The notes beneath the pieces were generated by a model, which did not search any database, was not told where the DNA came from, and saw only the letters and a list, made by a program, of their open reading frames with translations. From a virus, in IMG/VR virus record IMGVR_UViG_3300046824_000150, positions 1-22,370 of that record: DNA of 22,370 nt; one strand, written 5' to 3'. Position 1 is the first letter of the stretch. Every line of letters begins with the position of its first letter. Positions 1 through 6,522 of the stretch are shown here, in pieces. The position numbers were made by a program, and so were the translations under genes.

Positions 1-815
1 TCACGGATAGTAAAGGGAACGTCTGGGAACGGGTTACGACACTTGCGATAGCAGGTGGTGCACGGTGTACTGCCTTCGTTTCACGACCAACTAGTGTCGG
101 TGCGAGTCACACGTTCACCTCACCTAGTATCGGCTCTGCACGATACCCGTCCATTGCCGTTCTGGCGATGCAATGGACGAATGGGATCTCCTACAACGGT
201 CCTCCTCAATTCGTGGTCACGGGGGCGAATTCCTCTGTTATACAATTCATAGGCGTTACTCCAGATCGACCCGACTCACTTGTTGTCTTTGGTGGCTCTG
301 CGGAGAACAACTGGGTCCCGTCGGGGGTGAGTTCGCCATTTACGGTCGATCAGGGAATCGCGGGTCTGGGAGCGATTGCCTACGGTACCTTCCTCGGGCA
401 TGTTATCCAGACGGCACCGATCGGGGCAGAACCACTCGTCACGATGACGGGTACGGGAAACATCAACGGTATTGAGTTCGCCCTGTTGGACGCCCTTGGA
501 GAGATGCGCGTCTCTCAGGACGTGGTTGAGACTGCCTGGCCTGGAGATACGGCGGGGCGGGTATCGCAGGATGTGGTTGAGGTTGCCCACGACGGTGCAA
601 CTGTCGGTCGCTTGTCGCAGGACGTGATCGAGACCGCACTGTGGACCCTGGGTGCGAGGGTCTCCCAGGACTGTATCGAGGTTGCATATACGATCCTAGA
701 TAAGGTTCCCCCGAAGGGTAACAACGGTCATCACGGTACACCCCAGGGCAAGAAAGCATTCAACACCTCCAACTGGATCCCCTGGTGTGAGGTTAACTTC
801 TTCGGAGGCAACTAA
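1..815 (+). CDS. Phage tail-fibre-type structural protein, 5' end outside window
   Basis: The frame is open from base 3 to the stop TAA at 813-815, so the gene starts left of the window. A methionine at 168 is in frame, but about 55 sensible codons precede it and include a beta-type stretch (TDSKGNVWERVTTLA), so it is probably internal. The visible part is rich in Gly, Thr, Val and Ser, as in beta-structured fibre or carbohydrate-binding proteins; this is a composition argument only. Residues encoded at 507-704 form four imperfect repeats of 16-17 residues around R-V/L-S-Q-D-x-x-E-x-A. Similar V-T/S-Q-x-V-E-V repeats are common in the C-terminal parts of phage tail-associated proteins. The stop overlaps the next start (TAATG), so the genes are translationally coupled. 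Coding is confident; the exact role (fibre, spike or decoration) is not known. Confidence 0.75.
   Translation, partial: TDSKGNVWERVTTLAIAGGARCTAFVSRPTSVGASHTFTSPSIGSARYPSIAVLAMQWTNGISYNGPPQFVVTGANSSVIQFIGVTPDRPDSLVVFGGSAENNWVPSGVSSPFTVDQGIAGLGAIAYGTFLGHVIQTAPIGAEPLVTMTGTGNINGIEFALLDALGEMRVSQDVVETAWPGDTAGRVSQDVVEVAHDGATVGRLSQDVIETALWTLGARVSQDCIEVAYTILDKVPPKGNNGHHGTPQGKKAFNTSNWIPWCEVNFFGGN
507..704 (+). repeat. Four tandem 48-51 bp coding repeats (RVSQD units)
   Basis: Four head-to-tail units start at 507, 558, 609 and 657. They encode RVSQDVVETA, RVSQDVVEVA, RLSQDVIETA and RVSQDCIEVA, each followed by a variable 6-7 residue spacer. The protein pattern is better conserved than the DNA, which differs at many third positions. 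The units have therefore been kept by selection on the protein and are not a recent DNA duplication. The function is unknown. Confidence 0.8.
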
Positions 816-1459
816 TGCCGTCGTATGTAACACCTAAGAAGAACGCGGCGTTCATCCTATACGCTGCTCTCACAGCTCAGAGCGACGTGAAGACGTTGCA
901 ATCTGCACCGACCATCGTTGCAGGAGATGTGAAGGTGTCCGTTGACGGGGGCGCGTTTGCCAATCTAACCACTCTACCAACCGTGGTGCCCGGAGCCAGT
1001 GTCGCCGTGAAGGTTACACTCTCCGCGGCCGAAATGAACGGGGACAACATAATGGTCACGTTCATTGACCAGGCCGGGGCACAGTGGTGTGATTTGGCCA
1101 TATCGATCCAGACGTCCGTGAAGCAGATGGACGACCTGGGCACCGAGGTCAAGCAGGACACGATCCTGGGTGCGGTCAACTCCGTCATTACACTGCTCGG
1201 CAGCGGTCTCTCGCTCTCCACGGCGGAGAAGATTGCCATCGCAGATCAGGTCCTCACGAGGGATTGGACCTCGATCAACCCCGAAACGGTAGCGGACCGT
1301 TGTGCACTGCAGGCCCTTCGGTTCCTCCGTAACGCTTGGGCCATTGCAGACGGTACGTTGACCGTCTCCGGAGACGACGACACTGGCGTTGCTTGGGGCA
1401 AGCCCGTTACGTTCGAAGCCCGCAACCCGGTGAACTCCATGGGCAACGACATTGGGTAG
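815..1459 (+). CDS. Putative tail-fibre/virion structural protein (214 aa)
   Basis: The ATG overlaps the preceding TAA by one base, and GGAGG lies at 804-808. Residues about 30-100 read as alternating beta-strands (DVKVSVDGGAFANLTTLP, then a Val/Thr-rich strand and LSAAEMNGDNIMVTFIDQAG). This pattern recurs in phage proteins encoded near tail fibres, where the DG-F-N-T and SAAEMNGD-I-V-F-D signatures are frequent. A helical stretch follows (about residues 105-145). The C-terminal segment (ALQALRFLRNAWAIADGTLTV then DDDTGVAW) matches a short module often seen in phage tail proteins. The location and fold pattern support a virion role, but the precise part is not known. The last codons (Ile-Gly-stop) overlap the next gene by 8 bases. 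Confidence 0.7.
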   Translation: MPSYVTPKKNAAFILYAALTAQSDVKTLQSAPTIVAGDVKVSVDGGAFANLTTLPTVVPGASVAVKVTLSAAEMNGDNIMVTFIDQAGAQWCDLAISIQTSVKQMDDLGTEVKQDTILGAVNSVITLLGSGLSLSTAEKIAIADQVLTRDWTSINPETVADRCALQALRFLRNAWAIADGTLTVSGDDDTGVAWGKPVTFEARNPVNSMGNDIG

Positions 1460-1748
1460 CCTGTACCTCCTCTTCGACGGCTTTCCTCCCGTTGCCTCGG
1501 AGGCGGAGGAGATCATTGAGGAATGGTCGAAGAAGCGCCGTCGCAAGCTGCGGAAGTTCATCTGCGGGTCCTGTGGCTTTCAGTTCTGGCAGGACCAGGT
1601 CGTTGTGCAGAATGGCCTGATCCGGTGTCAGGGTCCGAACACGAACAACTGTGTTGATCAGCCTGGGTATCGGCCCGCACGGCGTTCGCTCATGCTCCCG
1701 ATTGAGAAGCCCGATCCACCGCTTCCGATCATCGATGAGGATCTCTAA
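1452..1748 (+). CDS. Small zinc-ribbon-like protein (98 aa), TTG start
   Basis: Four cysteines at residues 38, 41, 59 and 67 (CGSC, then CQGPNTNNC) form a likely zinc-ribbon knuckle pair. A very basic stretch (KKRRRKLRK, residues 27-35) precedes them, and a Pro-rich tail ends in acidic residues (IIDEDL). In this frame the nearest upstream stop is at 1431-1433 and no ATG or GTG lies between it and the TTG at 1452, so TTG is the only start giving a full product. Its ribosome-binding site is poor (ATGGG at 1439-1443 at best). The TTG sits inside the terminal Ile-Gly-stop codons of the preceding gene, so coupled re-initiation or a +1 frameshift are both possible. The basic patch plus zinc knuckle suggests nucleic-acid or protein binding; this is inference. 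Confidence 0.65.
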   Translation: MGSLYLLFDGFPPVASEAEEIIEEWSKKRRRKLRKFICGSCGFQFWQDQVVVQNGLIRCQGPNTNNCVDQPGYRPARRSLMLPIEKPDPPLPIIDEDL

Positions 1749-2365
1749 TGGCAAGGCGAATCGTATCGGACTTTGACGCTGAGATCCTCCAGAGGCTGGG
1801 AAACCGGACGGATCTCACTCCGACACAAAGGGGCTTCTTTCTCCGTGACTCCTATATGGCGGTCTCTAAGAGCTTCGATCATGTCCAGCTGCAAGGCGAC
1901 GCGGCGGACACGATCGTTAACGGAAGCGATAGCCTGTCTCTTGCGGCAATCACGGACCTCTGGTGGCCGGTTCAAATACGAGATACGATTTCGGACAGGA
2001 TCATCCTCCCTGCGGACAAGGACGAGATCGACAACATGCAGAAGTATCCGAGTCCCCCGACTCGGTACTACTGGTGGAACGAGAAGTTCATTTTCGACAC
2101 CCGAGCCGACAAAGTCCGGCCGGTCACGATCAAGTACAAGAAGCGGCCGGTGATGTTCACAGCGTCACCGGTCCTGGACGAGATATACGACCAACTCCTG
2201 ATCCTGAAGGCGGCGCAGATCGGGTTTGAGACGGCACGCGACCTCGAGCAGGCTGGCGGGGTGATGGGTCTCTACCGGGCGTACATCTCTGAGTACGGCT
2301 TGGTCCCCGCAGCCGAGGAGAAACTGAACGATTACCGGACCGGGTTCCGAGTGAGGTACAGGTAA
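1748..2365 (+). CDS. Putative head-tail adaptor / neck protein (205 aa)
   Basis: The ATG overlaps the previous TAA by one base (TAATG). The protein begins with a helical region (FDAEILQRLGNRTDLTPTQR, then FLRDSYMAVSKSF). A beta-rich centre follows, with the string PSPPTRYYWWNEKFIFDTRAD and then a strand ending IKYKKRP. It closes with helices containing LLILKAAQIGFETARDLEQ. An N-terminal helix pair, a P-x-x-Y-x-W-x-x-x-I-x-F centre and a Y-x-x-x-P strand are typical of phage adaptor/connector proteins that join portal to tail in podoviruses. The assignment rests on this pattern and on position, not on strict residue identity. It could also be a more general tail structural protein. Confidence 0.5.
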   Translation: MARRIVSDFDAEILQRLGNRTDLTPTQRGFFLRDSYMAVSKSFDHVQLQGDAADTIVNGSDSLSLAAITDLWWPVQIRDTISDRIILPADKDEIDNMQKYPSPPTRYYWWNEKFIFDTRADKVRPVTIKYKKRPVMFTASPVLDEIYDQLLILKAAQIGFETARDLEQAGGVMGLYRAYISEYGLVPAAEEKLNDYRTGFRVRYR

Positions 2366-2550
2366 TGGGACTGCTACAACTCGTGATCATTCTGTGCATC
2401 GTCGGCGCGGTCGTCTGGCTGATCGAGACCGCCCCGTTCATCTCTGAGTCGATGAAGCCGATCATTCGGTGGCTGATCATAGCTATCGTGATCATCTGGT
2501 TGATATCCGTCTTCGTGGGGGACATTCCGCTCCCACGCTTCCGTAGATAG
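2365..2550 (+). CDS. Small two-helix membrane protein (61 aa), Thivi_2564-like
   Basis: It has two strongly hydrophobic segments, at about residues 3-21 (LLQLVIILCIVGAVVWLIE) and 35-52 (RWLIIAIVIIWLISVFVG), separated by a short loop with Pro, Ser and Lys. The basic end is PRFRR. The layout, with VxWLI in the first helix and I-x-x-LIS-x-F in the second, resembles the small Thivi_2564 family of membrane proteins, which is common in phages and bacteria and has no settled function. A holin or spanin-like role is possible because it lies in the late module, but no lysis gene sits beside it. The start is coupled to the previous stop (TAATG), with GAGG at about 8 bases. Confidence 0.75.
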   Translation: MGLLQLVIILCIVGAVVWLIETAPFISESMKPIIRWLIIAIVIIWLISVFVGDIPLPRFRR

Positions 2551-2559
2551 GAGTCCTGC

Positions 2560-3174
2560 ATGCAGTTACCATCTGAAGCACTTGCCGTTCGAGACCGGTA
2601 CGTCACGGCGTTCCCACTCTGGACGATGCCCGCCGGTCCAGCCGCGGAAGAACGGGCGCGGACCTGGACGTTGGGCCTGTGCAATCAGCTTGCTCACGAC
2701 CTACCTGGGAAGGGGTACGGTACGAAGCGGGCTGAGAAGGACAGGCCCATCAGCAAGGATGCGGTCGCGCAAACGCAGCCGAACGGGGCACTGTTCATCT
2801 GGGACATGCTGTCCGAGGCCGGGTCCGGGGCGCCCACGTTGAACAAGAACCCCGAGTCTCAGGACGTCACCGGCCAGATCTTCGTGGCGGTGGAGGGTGT
2901 GGACGTGATCGCCGGTGAGGGTCATGGCCCGGGTGGTGGAACTCCACCCCCTGCTGAGGTCCCCCCATACAACGAGGACTACAGTATCCAGTTCGGCAAC
3001 GGGTGCAACCAGGCGTACAAGGAGGCGAAGCAGGCCGGCTACGACTCCGGTATGGTCGCAGTTCATGCGTCACGGGCGGCGTGGGACTACTACTCCGGGA
3101 AGCTGTCCTGGGACGATTCGTACAAGTTGCACCTCAACGACTTCCGGAAAGAGTACGGGCTGAAGCCCCTCTAA
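2560..3174 (+). CDS. Conserved phage protein of unknown function (204 aa)
   Basis: The start is firm: TAGGAG at 2548-2553 lies 6 bases upstream of the ATG. There appear to be two parts. The first (residues about 1-115) contains GKGYGTKRAEKDRPISKDAVAQ followed by a hydrophobic strand ending QIFVAVEGVDVI. A Gly/Pro linker (GEGHGPGGGTPPPAEVPP) follows at about residues 118-136. The second part (about 140-204) is helical and ends in a short motif, H-L-N-D-F-R-K-E-Y-G-L. Both parts remind me of conserved hypothetical proteins in late regions of environmental phages, but I cannot assign a function. There is no signal peptide, and no hydrolase motif that I can recognise. Confidence 0.6.
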   Translation: MQLPSEALAVRDRYVTAFPLWTMPAGPAAEERARTWTLGLCNQLAHDLPGKGYGTKRAEKDRPISKDAVAQTQPNGALFIWDMLSEAGSGAPTLNKNPESQDVTGQIFVAVEGVDVIAGEGHGPGGGTPPPAEVPPYNEDYSIQFGNGCNQAYKEAKQAGYDSGMVAVHASRAAWDYYSGKLSWDDSYKLHLNDFRKEYGLKPL

Positions 3175-3183
3175 GGAGCAACG

Positions 3184-4131
3184 ATGCCAGCCACTAATCC
3201 TTGGGATGAGACCAGGCCTTTTGGGTCCGAGGCCGCGAATACTCTGGATACGATTATCCAGAACCTCAAGATGGACATCCGGGAGCGGCTGAACATCCAG
3301 CACGTGTTCGGACAGGACCAGACCCTCGACGGGGCACACCGGAACATCCGAATCCTGCCGGCTCACATGGCGGCGAACGTTGCGATCCTTGAGGGCCTCG
3401 GGTACAGCCTGACGGGTGCCGACGTTCACCCCATGATCGACGTACAGGGCACCCTGAACACATCGGGTGCTCCGAACCTCGTGAACATCGACATTGTCAA
3501 GACGGCAGCCGGGCCGGGTCGTGCCATTTCTTACAAAGTCGGCGGAGTTGAAAAGTTCTACGTCGACCTGGACGGTAACATCGCTACGACAGGTACGATC
3601 AGCGGTGTTGCGGCAATCACCTCAATCCCAGCGGGTCTGGTCTTCCCCTACGCAGGTCCAACTCCACCCGGAGGGTACCTCGAGTGTGATGGTGCTGCGA
3701 TCTCCCGCACGGTGTACAGTGCCCTGTTCGCGGCAATCGGTGGGTACTGGGGGGTCGGAGATGGATCCACAACGTTCAACGTTCCCAACCTCCTGGGTCG
3801 TGTGGTCGTCGGCGGTGGTGCAGGAGCTGGTCTCACTCCACGTCCGCTGGGTCAGTATATGGGTGAAGAGACTCACGTCCTTCTGGTCGGAGAGCTTGCG
3901 GCCCATGGGCACGGAATAGTTGATCCGGGGCACATCCATAGTGCGGTTTCCGTGATAAGCGGCGGAGGGGGGCCTAATGCATTCCCTGAAGCGGGTGACT
4001 ACGTGACGGGTTCGGGCTTCTCTCCCACCGCTGCCGCCGTGACGGGCATTTCGATTGCGGCAATGGGCTCTAACGCACCTCACAACATCATGCAGCCTGG
4101 TGCGGCACTGAAGTATGTGATCAAGTACTGA
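3184..4131 (+). CDS. Tail fibre protein with phage tail-collar domain (315 aa)
   Basis: The start is set by AAGGAG at 3173-3178, which overlaps the previous stop TAA. The N-terminal 110 residues are likely an attachment region, and beta-rich linking sequence follows. Residues about 148-215 form a tail-collar domain: AGLVFPYAGPTPPGGYLECDG, then Y-x-x-LFAAIGGYWG-x-GDG-x-x-TFNVPNLLGRVVVG. This is the signature of phage tail-collar (PF07484) proteins, including microcystin-dependent protein homologues. Two H-x-H pairs follow (H241/H243 and H250/H252); in T4-type collar fibres such pairs bind metal. The C-terminus, HNIMQPGAALKYVIKY, is the usual collar ending (N-x-x-P-x-x-x-x-x-Y-x-I). It probably acts in receptor binding at the tail tip. 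The next gene begins two bases after the TGA. Confidence 0.88.
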   Translation: MPATNPWDETRPFGSEAANTLDTIIQNLKMDIRERLNIQHVFGQDQTLDGAHRNIRILPAHMAANVAILEGLGYSLTGADVHPMIDVQGTLNTSGAPNLVNIDIVKTAAGPGRAISYKVGGVEKFYVDLDGNIATTGTISGVAAITSIPAGLVFPYAGPTPPGGYLECDGAAISRTVYSALFAAIGGYWGVGDGSTTFNVPNLLGRVVVGGGAGAGLTPRPLGQYMGEETHVLLVGELAAHGHGIVDPGHIHSAVSVISGGGGPNAFPEAGDYVTGSGFSPTAAAVTGISIAAMGSNAPHNIMQPGAALKYVIKY

Positions 4132-4132
4132 G

Positions 4133-5692
4133 ATGCCACTCCCCAAGCGGAATCTACCGGTGCGGCCCATCGGGGGCATGGTTGCGATGGAACAGGCGCA
4201 GAACCTGGATCCATCGCAATCGCCTGATATGCAGAACTTCCAGGTGTATCAGGGCGTGCTGCGCAAACGGCCGGGGTTTCAGCCGTACCCACGGGGACTC
4301 ACGTCAATGGGCGGCCGAGTCTGTGGGCTTTACTCGACACACGACGTGAACGATAAGTCCTACCTCTTCGCCGCCTGGGAGGACGGTATTGTCCTGTACG
4401 ACGCACTCGCGCGTGTATGGAACCCTCTAACGGGGACAGCGTTGACTGGCCTCAACACTGACCTGTTCTCCTGGGCGACCTCACAGGCCAAGGTTGCATT
4501 CTCACAGGGTGTGGATCCAGTTCAAATCATCGATCTGGTCACGCCTACCTCGTACGCCCGTCTCAGTGTGGACTGCCCCGCGGCTAAGTACATGACCCGC
4601 TTTGCGGACCGGCTGTTCCTAGGCTTCACCGTAGAGGCGACGATTCCGAAGCCGTTCCGTGTCCGGTGGCCGGTCAACAACGATCATACCAACTGGACTG
4701 GAATCGGCTCTGGGTTCCGCGATACGGGTGAGGAACCGAACTTTGTCCGGAACATTCTGAAGCTTCAGAACTCCCTTGGCGTCTACACCGAACGATCCAT
4801 CTGGCTGGGTGAACGGACTGGAGCTGCTACTGCGCCTACTCGTTATACTCTGGTTGCTTCTGACGTTGGGCTTTATTCCGCTCGTACCCTTGTTGGGTTT
4901 CGAGAGAGCCATTTCTTTCTGGGTCCGGATAATTTCTACCTCTTCAATGGTGGAGCACCGACCGCCATTGGTGAGGCGGTTCGGGACGCAGTCTTCTCTG
5001 AGTTGAATCCAGAGTCCCTCAACAACTCCTGGTCTACGATCCTCAGCGACACACAGGAGTATCTGACGTTCTGTTGCACAGGGGACCGGAACTACCCTTC
5101 GAAGATTTGGGCCTTTAACTACGGTCGCAATATTTGGTACCCCTGGGTCGCTCAACGGCATACGTGCGGTGCAACTCATCGGCTGGACGCTACGGTGCGC
5201 ATCGACGATCTGATCGACACGATCGACGCGCAGACCTGGCTCTTAGACGATGTGTTCAACTCGAACGCGTATCCTTCGCTTCTTACAGGGCATACCAATG
5301 GCCTCATCTACCGGTGGTCCAATTCATTCCCGTCTGACGATGGGATCGCAATCGATGCGTACTGGACGTCCAAGGACCTTACAGCTGACGATGTGTCGGA
5401 GGGTTTCTCCCACCACTTTGTCCGCATTAAGAAGGTTGGCGTTTCATATCGCGACCCTGGATCCGTGTTTACGCTCCTCTTCAGCTTCTCAACAAATGGC
5501 GGGCGGTCCTGGTCAGCGGAAGAAGCAGTGACCATGGGTGGGACATCGACCGGCGGACATGGCGACGCAACGTGGTTTCGAGAGATCACGGACAAGCGCG
5601 TTAGAATTAAGTTCCGCAACAATAGTGCCAGTGAGACACCTTTGCTAACGAAGTTGTTCTTTGACATGGAAATCGACGCTCAGGTGTTCTGA
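4133..5692 (+). CDS. P22 gp10-like tail hub / stabilisation protein (519 aa)
   Basis: The N-terminus has the pattern of podoviral tail/stabilisation proteins: P-I-G-G-M, then AQNLDPSQSPDMQNFQVYQG, then VLRKRPGF. This L-x-P-x-x-x-x-x-x-N-x-x-x-x-x-G-x-x-x-x-RPG opening is common in proteins that form the lower tail tube (nozzle). The rest is a series of beta-strand blades with Trp and Asp turns (FRVRWPVNNDHTNWTG, RSIWLGERTG, FFLGPDNFYLFNGG, IWAFNYGRNIWYPW, GLIYRWSNSFPSDDG), consistent with a beta-propeller. The family link is by pattern and position only. The ribosome-binding site is weak, and translation is probably coupled to the previous gene two bases upstream. The TGA overlaps the next ATG by one base. 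Confidence 0.65.
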   Translation: MPLPKRNLPVRPIGGMVAMEQAQNLDPSQSPDMQNFQVYQGVLRKRPGFQPYPRGLTSMGGRVCGLYSTHDVNDKSYLFAAWEDGIVLYDALARVWNPLTGTALTGLNTDLFSWATSQAKVAFSQGVDPVQIIDLVTPTSYARLSVDCPAAKYMTRFADRLFLGFTVEATIPKPFRVRWPVNNDHTNWTGIGSGFRDTGEEPNFVRNILKLQNSLGVYTERSIWLGERTGAATAPTRYTLVASDVGLYSARTLVGFRESHFFLGPDNFYLFNGGAPTAIGEAVRDAVFSELNPESLNNSWSTILSDTQEYLTFCCTGDRNYPSKIWAFNYGRNIWYPWVAQRHTCGATHRLDATVRIDDLIDTIDAQTWLLDDVFNSNAYPSLLTGHTNGLIYRWSNSFPSDDGIAIDAYWTSKDLTADDVSEGFSHHFVRIKKVGVSYRDPGSVFTLLFSFSTNGGRSWSAEEAVTMGGTSTGGHGDATWFREITDKRVRIKFRNNSASETPLLTKLFFDMEIDAQVF

Positions 5693-6075
5693 TGCGTATC
5701 AAAGACACATTCCCCTGGGCACAGCGCGAGGAGCCACGTGACATTAAAACACTCCTGCAGTGGTTCCGCCTCTTCTTCGCAGACACTGCCACAATCATCA
5801 ACGGTGACATTGGCTTCGGAGATGGCGTTGACCCAGACAATATGGGCGGCGTTTGGGTTACGATCCCAAACACTGGTTCGGTTGCCAGTGACGTTGCCGT
5901 CGTGCACAACTTGGGCGTGGTGCCAGTCGGATTCATTCTGATGGTTCCCCCTGCAACGGGGACGATTAACAAGGGAGCAACGCCGTGGACCACGTCAACG
6001 ATATACATCAGGTGCAGCACAGCGAACCAAGCGTGCACAGTGTTCGTGCTGAACCCGAGGCTAACCCACGACTGA
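5692..6075 (+). CDS. Small fibre-tip / tail structural protein (127 aa)
   Basis: The start overlaps the preceding stop (TGATG). A helical N-terminus (WAQREEPRDIKTLLQWFRLFF, residues about 9-29) may dock onto another tail protein. The remainder is a compact beta-domain with VWVTIPNTGS, then VVHNLGVVPVGFILM and TSTIYIRCSTANQACTVFVL. A N-T-G-x-x-x-x-x-x-V-x-H-N-L-G-x-V-P-V-G strand-turn-strand is a frequent motif in phage fibre-tip or receptor-binding small domains. Its position directly after the large tail protein fits a tail appendage. The exact role is not known. Its last 91 bases overlap the next gene. Confidence 0.65.
   Translation: MRIKDTFPWAQREEPRDIKTLLQWFRLFFADTATIINGDIGFGDGVDPDNMGGVWVTIPNTGSVASDVAVVHNLGVVPVGFILMVPPATGTINKGATPWTTSTIYIRCSTANQACTVFVLNPRLTHD
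5972..5977 (+). promoter_or_regulatory. Ribosome-binding site deciding the GTG start at 5985
   Basis: AGGGAG lies 7 bases upstream of the GTG at 5985, inside the coding region of the preceding gene. Later in-frame candidates (GTG 6084, ATG 6099) have no comparable site at proper spacing. This favours the long form of the GNAT-like protein. Confidence 0.55.
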
Positions 6076-6521
6076 AGCTCCTCGTGATTCGTGACGAGAT
6101 GCACGCGGCTGAACTCCTGGCGAAGTACCACGCGTTGAGCATCCCGAAGGAACATGTGCAGCTTTTCCAGATGCACCTGCTCGGCCGCCGGGATTCGGTC
6201 TTCCACGAAGTCGGCGACAACGAGGGCCTGGTGTTCTTCACTAACGTGATGCCGCGGTACAAAGCCACGTTCGGTCTCCTGTTCTGGGATAGGAAGCTTT
6301 CTGCGAGACGCCGGGCCGCTGTTCGGGAGGGCATCGTCGACGCGTTCAAGAACTTTGAGCTTGTCCGTGTGCAGGCGGACATCTCAGCCAAGAATGCTCC
6401 GATGCGAACCTTCCTTCAGCGGCTCGGCTTCGTCTACGAGGGCACTCTCCGCTCCGATTGGGTCGATGAGTCTGGGATCGCCGATCGACTGACGTTCGGT
6501 CTCCTCAGGCAGGAGCTGTAA
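5985..6521 (+). CDS. GNAT-family acetyltransferase-like protein (178 aa), GTG start
   Basis: The C-terminal half has the GNAT pattern: a strand (ATFGLLFWD), a long helix (ARRRAAVREGIVDAFKNF), a strand (LVRVQADIS), then N-A-P-M-R-T-F-L-Q-R-LGF-V-Y-EGTLR, which is the N-x-x-x-x-x-x-x-x-x-GF-x-x-EG-x-LR ending of the RimJ/RimL-type group. The classical acetyl-CoA loop (Q/R-x-x-G-x-G/A) is not obvious before the helix, so activity is uncertain. GTG 5985 has a good ribosome-binding site. The conserved fold starts only at about residue 30 (LKLLVIRDE), so a shorter start at 6084 or 6099 remains possible. Such genes recur among phage tail genes. The substrate could be a virion or host protein, but this is unknown. 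Confidence 0.65.
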   Translation: MDHVNDIHQVQHSEPSVHSVRAEPEANPRLKLLVIRDEMHAAELLAKYHALSIPKEHVQLFQMHLLGRRDSVFHEVGDNEGLVFFTNVMPRYKATFGLLFWDRKLSARRRAAVREGIVDAFKNFELVRVQADISAKNAPMRTFLQRLGFVYEGTLRSDWVDESGIADRLTFGLLRQEL

Positions 6522-6522
6522 C

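Noticed and set aside
168-815. Start of the first gene at ATG 168
   Set aside because: The frame is open without a stop to the left edge and the preceding residues look like real beta-type protein, so 168 is more likely an internal methionine.
2365-2550. Firm call of a holin
   Set aside because: Two transmembrane helices fit, but there is no adjacent endolysin or spanin and the family resemblance is to a membrane protein group of unknown function.
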